Source: Lachnoclostridium phytofermentans (GTDB lineage Bacteria; Bacillota; Clostridia; Lachnospirales; Lachnospiraceae). Taken from it: DNA of 64,000 bases. The position numbers and the translations under genes were made by a program. The stretch is taken from assembly GCF_000733755.1 (NCBI RefSeq), contig NZ_JPOF01000006.1, forward strand, positions 310,001 to 374,000. Direction: 5' to 3'. Under the pieces are notes generated by a model. The model was not told the origin of the DNA, made no database searches, and worked only from the letters and a program-made list of their open reading frames with translations. This document shows positions 43,979 through 54,184 of this stretch, piece by piece; position 1 is the first letter of the stretch; each line of letters opens with the position of its first letter.

Positions 43979-46219
43979 TTATCTTCTATTCATTCCCCAC
44001 TGTTTAATGCCTTCTGTATAACACCCTCTGTTCCTACCATTTTTCTTTCCAATCTTATCTTTCATACAATCAAATAATTCTTCGTCTGTTAGATGATTTT
44101 CCATATTCGTAATTAACACAACTCTACGATCCTCTTCCTTATACAAAACTTCACGTTGCCACTTATAAAAATGTGGACCATCCCCAAGATTTCTTAGATA
44201 ACCCATCACATGCCGAAGCACATACGCTGTTTGCTTTACATCGCAAAGACAGTCATTTGCATAAAACCCGTTCCATTTTCCATGCTCTCTTGCTCGAAGA
44301 TTATCATTTGCACTTTGAAATTTCTCCGCTGCCAATCCCATGTGAAAAAATGCCTCTTTTAGCTCTCCTTTTTCATAACAATGAAACCCATCACAAAAGG
44401 AAATAGAACCCTCTATACATAACAAATGAAACTTTACTTGTAGCCAGATGCTATCCAGTACTAATGTTTCTGCTGAGTTATCTCTGCTAAATGTCTCGAT
44501 TGCATTATCCTCCGATACATCTGATGATATCTCTGATTCAGAAGGCTGATTCTTGTTAATACCTATTAATGATAAGTCATTTACTATTGCTTCACATTTA
44601 GCAAATAGTCTCTGAAATTTACTCTTCGCTTCTTGCATTCGAGATTGAAACCAGGAGACTTGATTTGAGATTGTAAGTGTCTTCTCATCTCCAAGATTTA
44701 ACCAAAGTAGCCCTTTTACAGGCGATATTTTTTCGCTAGAAATCCTTTCACTTGAAATCATTTCGCCTTTCATTATATGATGCGCAAATTGTCTGACTGT
44801 ATAGTTATAGAACTGTTCTCCTGCATGCTCATCCTCCTGTTCACCAAAAGGTACCATACATTCTGCGTATTCCGAAAAGCACTCTGCAATTTCTTCCACG
44901 TGGGTACCATAATATCTATTTACATACTGAATTCTATGTTCCTTCGCATCGATTACACCATCCATCCAAAGCTTACTAATACAGTCCAGTGGATAAACGT
45001 GTGGTTTGATATTAGAACAATTCACGATGAGAAACTCATTTACACCCGAGTGAAATGCATTCTCTAACTCGTTCCCAACAAATTCCATAGAATTCGGAAA
45101 CATTGTCATGTGATTTGCAGCTTGTAAATCATAGAAGGAAACATGATAGTAGATTCCATGAGTAAAGCCTTCCGACTCCTTCTTATCCTTACTTGGTAAA
45201 GAACACACCCTAGGATTGTTATTCCCCTGTCTTCTTGAGACCATCTTCCCGTAACCATTATCCGCCCACACCTTAATAATACCTTCCGGTAAGTCTAACA
45301 TACCCTCTTGATATAACTCCATAATTTCACCGTAGAGGTTTGTACAACATACTGGATCCTTAACTCTTTCACAAACCATCTGATATTGTAACTTTATTAA
45401 GGAACTAATTAATTCTCCTCTTTGCTTAGGTGTCGCATACTTAGGATCATTTTTCCAGAAGGGAAGATCTCCTTGCCCACGAAAACCAAGATTCCAGATA
45501 ACCTTATCCTCTAGCTGCCCCTCGATACCATCTCTCCAAAGCTTTTGAAATAAATCCGGATGCTCATCATAAGAAGGATTTCGATGTGGATATGCTCTTG
45601 CAAACATCTCTGCGCCCAAAGGTTCTGCATGGTGATGTGTAATCCATAATCCCATATCGGATGCAAGTTTACGATAGGTCTTTGAGTTGGAATCCGTACC
45701 CGGTATTACCATATTACCGCCCAAGCGTAGCAACGCTTCCATCGCCATCTCCCATGCATAGGAAAGACTTCCTTCTACCTTCCATGTGGAGAGTAAGACC
45801 TCGTCGTTAATAAACCAGCCACGATATTTAACTTTTGCTTTCTTAGAGGTAATTTTTTCTCGATCTGTTAATACAGTTGCGGATGATTTCTTCGTAAATA
45901 CTTGATCGTTCCAGAACCAAAAAGGTGTTACACCAAGTGCATTCTCACTTATGTAGTTTAGAGCGTAGATAAAACCTAGCGCATCTGATGCCTTTACCAT
46001 AATCGAGTTATCTAGTTCACCATAGATTTGAAAACTCTCCGCCTCCCCTTCTTCCGTAGATAGAACGAGATTCATTCCGAGTTCACTGGAATTACAAAGA
46101 GTATGTTCCATGTCACGATAGAATCGTTTGATTGCAAGTTTTACTGGTGTTGTAAGCATGTTGTTTTCTAAATTACTGGTATCAATCTTTGTATTTTTAT
46201 TTATGTAATAGGTACTCAT
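43979..46219 (-). CDS. GH115 family glycoside hydrolase (alpha-glucuronidase)
   Basis: A 746-residue protein without a signal peptide. VKYRGWFINDE (about 125-135), WITHHHAEPLGAEMFARAYP (about 188-207) and VIWNLGFRGQGDLPFW (about 235-250) are typical of GH115, enzymes that remove (4-O-methyl-)glucuronic acid from xylan or xylo-oligomers. The C-terminal half is helical, as in the family; the usual last domain seems short. Cytoplasmic location suggests action on imported oligosaccharides. Ribosome-binding site TGGAGAAG before ATG. No transporter or other xylanase gene lies next to it. Confidence 0.88.
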   Translation of the reverse strand: MSTYYINKNTKIDTSNLENNMLTTPVKLAIKRFYRDMEHTLCNSSELGMNLVLSTEEGEAESFQIYGELDNSIMVKASDALGFIYALNYISENALGVTPFWFWNDQVFTKKSSATVLTDREKITSKKAKVKYRGWFINDEVLLSTWKVEGSLSYAWEMAMEALLRLGGNMVIPGTDSNSKTYRKLASDMGLWITHHHAEPLGAEMFARAYPHRNPSYDEHPDLFQKLWRDGIEGQLEDKVIWNLGFRGQGDLPFWKNDPKYATPKQRGELISSLIKLQYQMVCERVKDPVCCTNLYGEIMELYQEGMLDLPEGIIKVWADNGYGKMVSRRQGNNNPRVCSLPSKDKKESEGFTHGIYYHVSFYDLQAANHMTMFPNSMEFVGNELENAFHSGVNEFLIVNCSNIKPHVYPLDCISKLWMDGVIDAKEHRIQYVNRYYGTHVEEIAECFSEYAECMVPFGEQEDEHAGEQFYNYTVRQFAHHIMKGEMISSERISSEKISPVKGLLWLNLGDEKTLTISNQVSWFQSRMQEAKSKFQRLFAKCEAIVNDLSLIGINKNQPSESEISSDVSEDNAIETFSRDNSAETLVLDSIWLQVKFHLLCIEGSISFCDGFHCYEKGELKEAFFHMGLAAEKFQSANDNLRAREHGKWNGFYANDCLCDVKQTAYVLRHVMGYLRNLGDGPHFYKWQREVLYKEEDRRVVLITNMENHLTDEELFDCMKDKIGKKNGRNRGCYTEGIKQWGMNRR

Positions 46220-46285
46220 GCTGGCTTCTCCAATCTTATGTAGATAAGGTTATTTTATACTATTTGAGGAGTGATGGGAAGATGG

Positions 46286-46326
46286 AAAAACCGCCCTTGC
46301 ATTAGTTTTTGTTAATGGAGGGCGGT
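46286..46326 (-). terminator. Terminator downstream of the restriction operon
   Basis: The stem ACCGCCCT / AGGGCGGT with inner ATTA/TAAT pairing is followed on the minus strand by TTTTT. It is the first clear stop signal after the McrC-like gene, about 260 bases away. Confidence 0.7.
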
Positions 46327-46358
46327 GGATTCAAACTGAGCTTATAAAATATTTTTTC

Positions 46359-46509
46359 TTAGTTATGATTACGGTAGTTCTTTTTTAATTTTTCTACAAC
46401 TTCAATGTCAGCTAGAAGTCATTGAACATTTTCAATTTCTTCAATGTCTTGATATTCAATGTATGCACCTATATGCTCCTTATTGTTTGTAAGAATATAG
46501 TACCTTTGA
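46359..46509 (-). pseudogene. Decayed small gene between restriction operon and terminator
   Basis: A minus-strand frame reads YYILTNNKEHIGAYIEYQDI, then EEIENVQ, an internal TGA, and continues LLADIEVVEKLKKNYRNHN to TAA. The protein-like sequence on both sides of the TGA, the absence of a start codon and stops upstream indicate a broken gene. No family was recognised; selenocysteine read-through is unlikely because no SECIS-like stem was noticed. Confidence 0.45.
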
Positions 46510-46585
46510 GTTCATATTGAATAATGTATCATCTTTAATTAGTCTTTTAAAATATCTTTTTCTTCCAATCAAAATCTCCTTTACT

Positions 46586-48547
46586 TTACAAGAACACTTC
46601 ACGAACTAGTTCCATTATCTTACCTGTCAACTTATCTATGCTATTACCTTCCGCCATAAAATTAATGCTTCCTATACCTTTAAAGCATTTTTCCAAAACC
46701 ACTTTTACAACAGTGTCATCTCTTAACTCTTGCTCTGATAATTCTTTAATTGCACTTTCTATTTTCAAAGCTAGATCCGCTATCTGATCACATCTAGAAT
46801 AAGAGTTGTCAATTTCCTCAGCAGCCATAATTCCATTAAATTTTTCATATGGATCAAATCCATAAAAGTTTTCAATTGCTACAGGACAAATCACATCGTA
46901 AATAATTTTTGCACCTATTTCTCTTTTTATCTGTTTAGGATAGATAAGTTTGCCGCGGTCTTCTTTCATTTCAAGTTTTTCTTCTGCCACACGGCTGAAT
47001 TGATTTATTCGCTTTAAATAAGTCATCATTCTATTTGTGAAATTTTGGCTTAAAACTTTCTTTTGTCCAACTTGAGGAATGTATTTTGATACATTTTCAA
47101 TTTTTCTATTTGCAAGATAAATATCATACATTTCATCGGCAGACAACTTTACAACAGCAATGTTTTCAAGGTTCTTATCTCCCAAAGTATGGAGCATTTT
47201 CATTTCTACGTAACCATAATCTGGTTCGGCTTCTTCCTGTGGACAGAAGAACATGTTCTGAACATACTTGTATCCCTGCTTCGTAATAAAATCATCGTAT
47301 GCTAGCTGATATAGATATTGTTTTGTTATATCTCCTACACCTGGCTGACCAGTCACTTTCCACCCAGCTGATTGGGGAACAAAGTCTATTCTATAATATT
47401 TAGCATCATATATCCCAAAACAATAATCCATATGCTCGTTACACGGATATATACAAATAAGATCCGGTCTTAATGTATCTACATTGCTATCAGATACCAG
47501 TGGATTTTTCCTATGCCATACCGGCCTATCTATAATACTTCTTAAAGTGTCATTCTTTTTTAATTCATACTCCGGCGAAACCCCTAACGGAAGTTTCCGA
47601 ATTTTCTCGTCCAAAACACTTCCAAAATTATCCGCGCATACTTTTTCCCATACCAAATTAAAATTGTTCGTTCCATATAAGCTAAAACTTATGTCATCTC
47701 GATCCGTTTTGTCATTTGCAATGTATGTATATAATGTCTTTAATAAATTTTGCTTTCGTGTAACATATTGAACCTGAATCTCACGTTGTAATCGGTATAA
47801 GATATAATCTACATCAACAAAATCCACCAAAGGACAATCAGTAAGTTCCACGCCTGCAATATCGAAAAGCTGCAATAACCCCGTATTTTTTAGTTCTGCG
47901 CTACACTGTGTTAACACACACTCATGTAGCTGTTTAAAAAAATCCATATCGTTATCAACTACATTCTGCGTTTGAAGTTCAACATAATACGGTCTATTAT
48001 TCTGTATCACCGCAAAAGTCTCATCGATTGTCCTGTTCCAGAGTATTTCGCCATCTCCATTAGTTTCAATAATTTCATGTTGGTTTGTGTATATTCCATA
48101 CATAAAATATTCTTCTAATAGATGCAAAGAAACGGCTAATCGGTTGAAAATTTTATTATCATCTTCTCCGTTATAAAGATGCACTAATTGTTCATTGGAA
48201 TTGTATTTTTTAATAACCCGAAGAACTTTTTTCAATTCATGAATAGGCTCTTTTGTTGATAAAATATATTTTGGATAACACTTAAATACATGACCTTCTA
48301 AAAGAACCACTCCAACATAATCAAAAACATATTCAACTTCAGTTGCATTTTCCGTAACATCTGTTAACACAATATCAAGATTAGATAAATCTTCAAATTC
48401 AGGTTTAGATTTTTTAACTGCTTTAACTACACCATATTTTTTCAATATTCCAACAAGGCGTCTAGTTTCTTCAATATTTTCGCCAAGCTCTTTGGAAATC
48501 GAATGTAATGTATAATGTTTTAATTCACGAAAGAAACCTTTCGCCAT
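46586..48547 (-). CDS. LlaJI-type restriction endonuclease subunit (McrC-like)
   Basis: A 653-residue protein. An N-terminal winged-helix-like segment (about 1-50) precedes the body. Around residues 355-382, LRPDLICIY followed by FGIYDAKYY forms the PD-(D/E)xK nuclease core (Asp, then DAK) of LlaJI/McrC-type enzymes. It is the nuclease partner of the AAA+ GTPase encoded 14 bases upstream and is recruited by it to cut DNA lacking protective methylation. Neighbouring genes give the complete LlaJI order: two m5C methyltransferases, then the McrB-like and McrC-like subunits. Confidence 0.85.
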   Translation of the reverse strand: MAKGFFRELKHYTLHSISKELGENIEETRRLVGILKKYGVVKAVKKSKPEFEDLSNLDIVLTDVTENATEVEYVFDYVGVVLLEGHVFKCYPKYILSTKEPIHELKKVLRVIKKYNSNEQLVHLYNGEDDNKIFNRLAVSLHLLEEYFMYGIYTNQHEIIETNGDGEILWNRTIDETFAVIQNNRPYYVELQTQNVVDNDMDFFKQLHECVLTQCSAELKNTGLLQLFDIAGVELTDCPLVDFVDVDYILYRLQREIQVQYVTRKQNLLKTLYTYIANDKTDRDDISFSLYGTNNFNLVWEKVCADNFGSVLDEKIRKLPLGVSPEYELKKNDTLRSIIDRPVWHRKNPLVSDSNVDTLRPDLICIYPCNEHMDYCFGIYDAKYYRIDFVPQSAGWKVTGQPGVGDITKQYLYQLAYDDFITKQGYKYVQNMFFCPQEEAEPDYGYVEMKMLHTLGDKNLENIAVVKLSADEMYDIYLANRKIENVSKYIPQVGQKKVLSQNFTNRMMTYLKRINQFSRVAEEKLEMKEDRGKLIYPKQIKREIGAKIIYDVICPVAIENFYGFDPYEKFNGIMAAEEIDNSYSRCDQIADLALKIESAIKELSEQELRDDTVVKVVLEKCFKGIGSINFMAEGNSIDKLTGKIMELVREVFL

Positions 48548-48561
48548 GTGGTATCACCTCT

Positions 48562-51500
48562 TTACTCTTCTGCATTATTTGATTTAGCCTCAGGTAAATC
48601 TATATCAAAAATCCTTTCGCCATCTTCTTCAAAGGCTCTACAGATTTCCGAAAAAATCATTTTTCCATTTTTATTTGCATGACCCTTGAAAATCATCTGA
48701 GGTTTCATTTTCATAACATCTTCAAAGAGATACATAATCAGCTTACCTTCAAATGCTTTTATGAATAAATTTTCTGAATCTTGATTATTTAAAGCATTTT
48801 CCAACAAATCTTTTGACAAAAAGAATGGTCCCAGAAGCTTATCTTCATTAATCTTACATTCATCCGTAAGAATCTCATTAATGGATTTTCGCAGTTGATT
48901 CCAATAAATATATTTTCTGGAATCTCCTAATCCAACCGGAATAATATAGTCCTTAACTTTATCGTCCGAATCATCAATACCAATATACTGAAAATGCCAT
49001 CTTCTCTTAAATGCTGTATCCATTGGATATACGCCTTGATCAGCACTATTCATAGTTGCCCAAATAAACATATTATTCGGAATTTGAATCATCTTATAAT
49101 TATCTGAATTGCCACCAAGTACTTCTGCTAAATATTTACGGATATCTTCTGTTGTTTGAATTTCGTATTCACTAACCCCATCTCCGTCACGATCCAAAAG
49201 CTGAAAAATATCCCCAAATACAGCAGCTACCTTAGCTCGATTTATTTCTTCTACTAATAACAAATGTGGTTGTGGATTATCTGTTCTCCCACTTCGCACG
49301 GCATCGACATATACCCTCATAAATGGTCCCGGAACAAACTTATATCGAATATCTCCATTTGCATCCGAGACCGGTTTATATGTACCAACAAACTGCGAAT
49401 ATGTATAATCCGGATGAAAAGTTACACGTTCTAAAGTTCCTTGCGTACCTTCTAAAAGTTCTTTGGAATCCTCTTTTAATGTAAAACTCTTACCTGTTCC
49501 CGGTGCGCCAAACACAATTCTATTTCGCTCGTATTTTGTATTAAGACTTGTGTTATACACAAGTGGGATGAATTCTTCCATTTCTTCGACACTCCCTTCT
49601 TCCTCTCTGTCTGTGAGATCATAATAATATTTATCATACAGATACAATAAATTTTCATCATCATTTAACTCATAACAGGAAGTCATATGACCTGCTGACT
49701 TATTTGGCATTTTTTCTTCTGCGCCAAAACAGTTATGCCATATCCCAACCTTACGGTGTGACATTGCTTTGTCTGCATCAAAATAATACGGTCCAATTCC
49801 ATCCACCAAAGCCACCGGAGTATCTCCATCCATTGCAACGAATACTGTGCCTGGATTACTTTTAAAAAATGTAACTAATTCTCCAGCTTTTCGTGAAGCC
49901 AACTGAGGATTATCTGTATAATATAACCCTTGCAAGCGTTCACTAATAGCCTTTCTATTTACATCATTTCCAATGACAAACTCATTGAGATCACCTACTG
50001 AATCCCAACCAATTGCAATTAGACCATTCTTTCTCCATTCCTGTGCATAATTTAATTCGCGATCCGATGTGCTAAGTCTACAAAATTTCTTTAGACCTCC
50101 AAATTTATCATAATAAGCTTCAAAGAAATGACGGTACTCAAGATTTGCTATTCTTCTGATCATTGAAATCTGACCGCTTTTTCCATAATAACATTCACTT
50201 GGCTTAACCTTTAATCCATATAATATATGTTTCTGCCAATCTTGAGAGTGATATGCAGAAAGCTTGTCTGGATAAAGAAGGCAAAAATATTTATGTACCC
50301 ATCCCATTGTGGCATATTTCCCGATCTCTCTGTTTAACACTTCATCCAATTTTTCGTAATCAGTAAGGCTGTCCAATGATGAAGCTCCAATAAATTCAGC
50401 TCCTTTTATTAAAGCATCTCGAATTGTCTTTCCTATTTCTAGTGCTTTTTCATTCGATAACTCCTCAGGCTTTGTTGGGCTACCACTAATCCAGATACCA
50501 TCTTCTTTCCGTTGGAATAGTCCAAACTTATATGCTGAGCCTCCAGCAATACCACCTCCAAACAATCTAGATTGTTGATTGAATTCAAGCCAATAGCATA
50601 GGCTGTCATTCGTACTGTCAGATGAATAAAAAAGTTTAGTAAGCAATTCAAAATCTGGTATTGTCATCAGTTTTTCTATTGAAAATCTTGATCTAAACTC
50701 ATTATAAAATTGTTTAATTTCGTCTTCACTTTCTTCAAATGTAAATCCACTTTCAAGGATATGGTCTTTAATTATTTTTGCAGCTCTCTGATATTCATCA
50801 TTAGCAACAATTGTGCTAAAGGAATACTCCTGATCGATATCCATGTATGTTTGATATGTTCGTTTATTCTCATTGAAACTTAAATTAATATCTGGAATCC
50901 ATCTTCCCTTATAAGTCAAAATTTCAAATAAATCTGCTTCATTATCTCTTGTCAAACTCTCATGGTGAATTGCAATTGAACCATTATCATTTTCTTTAAC
51001 ACAACCAGACCAACACAATACTTTTACCATTTCTCGCACTTGCCTTTTACATTGTTTCCAATAATATCCTTTTTGCTCAAGTTCTTCATCTGACAAAAAT
51101 TCAACTATTTTTCCACTTGTTCTATCTTCCACGATAGCATCCACTAGGCTAATCATATTTGGCTCAATTTTTTTTGCAATTTTTTCATTAAAGAAAATAT
51201 ACTCTGCTATTTCTTCATTTGTAAGATAGGCATTTGTTGGATCAACCATATTTAGTATATATAATAATTGCAATATAACTCTCATTGGAGCAATTGTTAT
51301 TCCATCCTCAACTGCTTGATTAAGTGATTCGGATGTTCTAGGATTTGGAAACTGAAATTTCTTGATAAAATTTAGTACTACTCTTCTAATATTGCCACTT
51401 TCGCATTCTTTAGCACAATTACTATTTATTGTAAGATTAAAATAAAACCCCAAAGTGTTCATGTTATTGTTTGCATTTTTATCGTAAGAGGCACTTGGTA

Positions 51501-51591
51501 CACAATCATTTGCGAAACATCTTCCAGCCTCTCGTAAAAATGTTTCCAAATTAGATATTCTCAAATCATTAGTAAATAAATAATGAAACAT
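48562..51591 (-). CDS. LlaJI-type restriction motor subunit (McrB-like AAA+ GTPase)
   Basis: A 1009-residue protein. A long N-terminal region (~1-500) is of unknown fold. The segment near 510-600 (WRKNGLIAIGWDSVGDL) resembles an EVE/PUA-like modified-base reader. The McrB AAA+ domain follows: FGAPGTGKSFT (about 692-702), LLLVEEINRAKVAAVFGD (about 775-792) and the signature MNSADQG (about 847). It translocates DNA using nucleotide hydrolysis and activates the McrC-like nuclease. Ribosome-binding site AGGAGG; one base from the upstream methyltransferase stop, so coupled. Confidence 0.88.
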   Translation of the reverse strand: MFHYLFTNDLRISNLETFLREAGRCFANDCVPSASYDKNANNNMNTLGFYFNLTINSNCAKECESGNIRRVVLNFIKKFQFPNPRTSESLNQAVEDGITIAPMRVILQLLYILNMVDPTNAYLTNEEIAEYIFFNEKIAKKIEPNMISLVDAIVEDRTSGKIVEFLSDEELEQKGYYWKQCKRQVREMVKVLCWSGCVKENDNGSIAIHHESLTRDNEADLFEILTYKGRWIPDINLSFNENKRTYQTYMDIDQEYSFSTIVANDEYQRAAKIIKDHILESGFTFEESEDEIKQFYNEFRSRFSIEKLMTIPDFELLTKLFYSSDSTNDSLCYWLEFNQQSRLFGGGIAGGSAYKFGLFQRKEDGIWISGSPTKPEELSNEKALEIGKTIRDALIKGAEFIGASSLDSLTDYEKLDEVLNREIGKYATMGWVHKYFCLLYPDKLSAYHSQDWQKHILYGLKVKPSECYYGKSGQISMIRRIANLEYRHFFEAYYDKFGGLKKFCRLSTSDRELNYAQEWRKNGLIAIGWDSVGDLNEFVIGNDVNRKAISERLQGLYYTDNPQLASRKAGELVTFFKSNPGTVFVAMDGDTPVALVDGIGPYYFDADKAMSHRKVGIWHNCFGAEEKMPNKSAGHMTSCYELNDDENLLYLYDKYYYDLTDREEEGSVEEMEEFIPLVYNTSLNTKYERNRIVFGAPGTGKSFTLKEDSKELLEGTQGTLERVTFHPDYTYSQFVGTYKPVSDANGDIRYKFVPGPFMRVYVDAVRSGRTDNPQPHLLLVEEINRAKVAAVFGDIFQLLDRDGDGVSEYEIQTTEDIRKYLAEVLGGNSDNYKMIQIPNNMFIWATMNSADQGVYPMDTAFKRRWHFQYIGIDDSDDKVKDYIIPVGLGDSRKYIYWNQLRKSINEILTDECKINEDKLLGPFFLSKDLLENALNNQDSENLFIKAFEGKLIMYLFEDVMKMKPQMIFKGHANKNGKMIFSEICRAFEEDGERIFDIDLPEAKSNNAEE

Positions 51592-51592
51592 T

Positions 51593-52810
51593 CTATACCT
51601 CCTCTAGTAGTTCATAAACTGCCTCCGCTACTTTATATGCAAGCTCTGGTGGCACAGCATTTCCAATCATCTGATATGCATGCCCTCTACTTCCAACGAA
51701 TTCAAAATCATCAGGAAATGACTGTAATCTAGCTGCTTCTCTAACCGTAATTGTTCTCTGCTGCTCTGGATCATAATGAATAAATCTATTTCCATCCTTA
51801 TACAAATGAGCAATAATTGTCGTACTCGGTTCATCAGGCTCCAATACGTGATATCTATGAATTGGCGATTTTGATCCAACTTTCTTTTCATATAACTCGC
51901 TTATTTTTTTGCTATTATATACTCTTAATCCTGATTCAATATCTTCCTCCAAAATTCGAAAAGTATCCATATCCCTTAAATTACTATATCTTGGACAATG
52001 CCATGAAATATCACATTCAGGAGTGGTATGTGATATTCTTTTTTTGTGACTTTCTTCATCAAATATTGGCATACATTTCGGCAAATCGCCGATAGTCTCT
52101 CGAACCGTTTTCCTTTTCCTAATTTTATACTTAGGGAGCAGTTCTTTATAGAAATGATCTAATTTTTTATCACAGTCAACAAAAGTTCTTTTATCTAAGC
52201 CAACTATCACTACCCTGTTTCTGTTCTGTGGAACTCCATAATCACTTGCATTTACTAGTGCTCCCTTGAGATCATCAACTATTGCATATCCAATACCGTC
52301 AAACCCTTTTTTTATCAATTCAGTTATTGGTGTTCCATCAGGAGCCGCACTTAATATTCCAGGCACATTTTCAAAAACAAACAGTTTAGGTCTATATCTA
52401 TTTACTACATTCAAATAATGCTCAAAAAGATAATTTCTATAATCATCCTTCATACCATTCTCATCTCTTACTCTACCCGCTACGGAATAGGCTTGACATG
52501 GTGGACCACCAATTATAATATCTATCCCATTTTCTTTATTTACAAAATAATCTAATCCCTTACCCTTTCCGAACTCATCATCTTCCCATCCAGAGTATAA
52601 TTCATCTTCCCGTTGAATATCAAAATGCATTATTCGCTGGTCAGCATCTATTTCTCCCCATTTGGTTTTCATACGATTACGAAGGGTATTTACTTGAGGT
52701 ATTAGCCACTCAACTGCTGCCACTTCACGATATTTCTTTGTTTGCATAAATCCTTCTGTTAATCCTCCACATCCAGCAAACAAATCTATCATCTTATACT
52801 TTTGCGCCAT
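51593..52810 (-). CDS. DNA (cytosine-5) methyltransferase A of the LlaJI-type system
   Basis: A 405-residue m5C methyltransferase with the ordered motifs: DLFAGCGGLTEGF (motif I, SAM), GGPPCQAYSVAG (motif IV with the catalytic Cys, about 103), FENVPG (motif VI, about 146), QNRNRVVIVG (motif VIII) and IGNAVPPELA (motif X). The variable region between VIII and IX reads the target. With the second methyltransferase it is expected to protect the two strands of an asymmetric site, as M1/M2.LlaJI do. It lies one base downstream of that gene. Confidence 0.93.
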   Translation of the reverse strand: MAQKYKMIDLFAGCGGLTEGFMQTKKYREVAAVEWLIPQVNTLRNRMKTKWGEIDADQRIMHFDIQREDELYSGWEDDEFGKGKGLDYFVNKENGIDIIIGGPPCQAYSVAGRVRDENGMKDDYRNYLFEHYLNVVNRYRPKLFVFENVPGILSAAPDGTPITELIKKGFDGIGYAIVDDLKGALVNASDYGVPQNRNRVVIVGLDKRTFVDCDKKLDHFYKELLPKYKIRKRKTVRETIGDLPKCMPIFDEESHKKRISHTTPECDISWHCPRYSNLRDMDTFRILEEDIESGLRVYNSKKISELYEKKVGSKSPIHRYHVLEPDEPSTTIIAHLYKDGNRFIHYDPEQQRTITVREAARLQSFPDDFEFVGSRGHAYQMIGNAVPPELAYKVAEAVYELLEEV

Positions 52811-52811
52811 A

Positions 52812-53903
52812 TTATCTACCTCGTAAATATTCTTTTAGTTTTGTTGCGACTACCTGTCCTAGCATTGGTGGCACTGCATTTCCCACTTGTTTATACTGCT
52901 GCGATTTATTTCCATAGAAAATAAAATCATCAGAAAAACTTTGAAGTCGTGCACTTTCACGAACAGTTGGTATCCTATTATATTTATAATGAAAATGAGA
53001 ACGATGACCTGTGTTTATAGTAAGTGAAGGCTTTTTACTACTATATCTTGTTAAAGCTTCATGGTATTTATATAATCCTCTATATTCTTCTGGAAGTGCT
53101 TTATAATTTTTTCCTTCTGGGACTAGCGATATCATTTTTTTTGTTTTTTCTATTGGGATGCTTCCTATGTGGTTATACACATTCTTTGAATTACAACGCA
53201 TTCTTTTTTGATATTCTGAGACTGGTAAAGTGGCATATTGTTGAATCTCATCACCGTATATTATTTCACCTTCAGAATTTTGTAATGCTGGTAAATCACT
53301 AATAGCATCTTCACATGTAACATAATTATTTTTATCTACAACAGCCTCTGGAAATTCAAAATTTTCTTCTGATTCTCTTAATCCAACAAAAAATACTCTT
53401 TTTCGAATTTGAGGAATTCCATAATCTGGTGCATACAAAAGTTTAGGTGTCATTTTATACCCAATCTTAGCAAAATCTTCAACAATTCTTTTAGCTCCTA
53501 TTCCTCCATTAGTTTGTAACATTCCTGGAACATTTTCCAGTACTACTGCCTGTGGTTTAACTCTGTCTGCTAATTCTACCATTGCCAAATAAAGACTATT
53601 TCTTTTGTCGTTCATATCCCTTGGACCGGCAATTGAAAAGCCTTGACAAGGTGGTCCACCTACTAAAACATCTAGTATTATGTTTTTCTTATTCAAAAAT
53701 TCTATGATTACATCTATATTTTTATGGTCAAACAAATCTAACTTCATAGCTTCTGCTGAACCATGATTTTCCTTAAATGTTTTTAGTGCTGCTTCATCAA
53801 AATCAACGCCTAGTACGACATTATACCCAGCGTCATAAAAGCCTCTTGATAAGCCTCCTGCTCCTGAAAATAAATCCAAGCAAGTAAATATGTTGTTATT
53901 CAT
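52812..53903 (-). CDS. DNA (cytosine-5) methyltransferase B of the LlaJI-type system
   Basis: About 363 residues with DLFSGAGGLSRGF (motif I), GGPPCQGFSIAGPRD (motif IV, about 78-92), LENVPGML (motif VI), QIRKRVFFVG (motif VIII) and VGNAVPPMLG (motif X). It shares the fold but not the target region with the second methyltransferase, consistent with modification of opposite strands. The start is ATG 53901-53903, behind AGAGG; the 19 codons upstream overlap the HTH gene and have no start signal. It is the second gene of the operon. Confidence 0.93.
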   Translation of the reverse strand: MNNNIFTCLDLFSGAGGLSRGFYDAGYNVVLGVDFDEAALKTFKENHGSAEAMKLDLFDHKNIDVIIEFLNKKNIILDVLVGGPPCQGFSIAGPRDMNDKRNSLYLAMVELADRVKPQAVVLENVPGMLQTNGGIGAKRIVEDFAKIGYKMTPKLLYAPDYGIPQIRKRVFFVGLRESEENFEFPEAVVDKNNYVTCEDAISDLPALQNSEGEIIYGDEIQQYATLPVSEYQKRMRCNSKNVYNHIGSIPIEKTKKMISLVPEGKNYKALPEEYRGLYKYHEALTRYSSKKPSLTINTGHRSHFHYKYNRIPTVRESARLQSFSDDFIFYGNKSQQYKQVGNAVPPMLGQVVATKLKEYLRGR

Positions 53904-53922
53904 AATAATCCTCTTTCTGTTA

Positions 53923-54108
53923 TTATAATGCACTTTTTCCGCTCTTAACCCACTCATCAATTTCAGAAAATTTAAATTTCCATAATCTTCCTGCTTTATG
54001 AGCAGGTATAGCAGATTTTTTGATCCAACTTCTTATTGTATCTTTTGTAACACCAAGATACTCTGCTGTTTCTTCCAAGCTAGACCATTTTTCATTGATT
54101 TCAGACAT
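53923..54108 (-). CDS. Excisionase-type HTH protein, likely controller of the restriction operon
   Basis: A 61-residue protein with a MerR/excisionase-like DNA-binding domain: WSSLEETAEYLGVTKDTIRS, then WIKKSAIPAHKAGRLWKFK. It is the first gene of the LlaJI-type operon, so a control (C-protein-like) role is plausible. The start is ATG 54106-54108, seven bases after GGAGG; the longer frame has no signal. The same fold is also used as a helix-turn-helix tag in restriction subunits, so regulation is inferred, not shown. Confidence 0.85.
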   Translation of the reverse strand: MSEINEKWSSLEETAEYLGVTKDTIRSWIKKSAIPAHKAGRLWKFKFSEIDEWVKSGKSAL

Positions 54109-54155
54109 TTTTATTCCTCCATGACCTGGACTTATGCATAATAGCTCCATCGATT

Positions 54156-54184
54156 ATTATATCTCAAACTATTATTAATAACAA
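54156..54184 (-). promoter_or_regulatory. Promoter of the LlaJI-type operon
   Basis: TTGTTA and a perfect TATAAT are 17 bases apart on the minus strand, about 50 bases upstream of the HTH gene start. This would drive all five genes. Confidence 0.65.

Noticed and set aside
46359-46509. Selenocysteine at the internal TGA
   Set aside because: No SECIS-like hairpin was noticed after the TGA and the frame also lacks a start, so ordinary decay is more likely.
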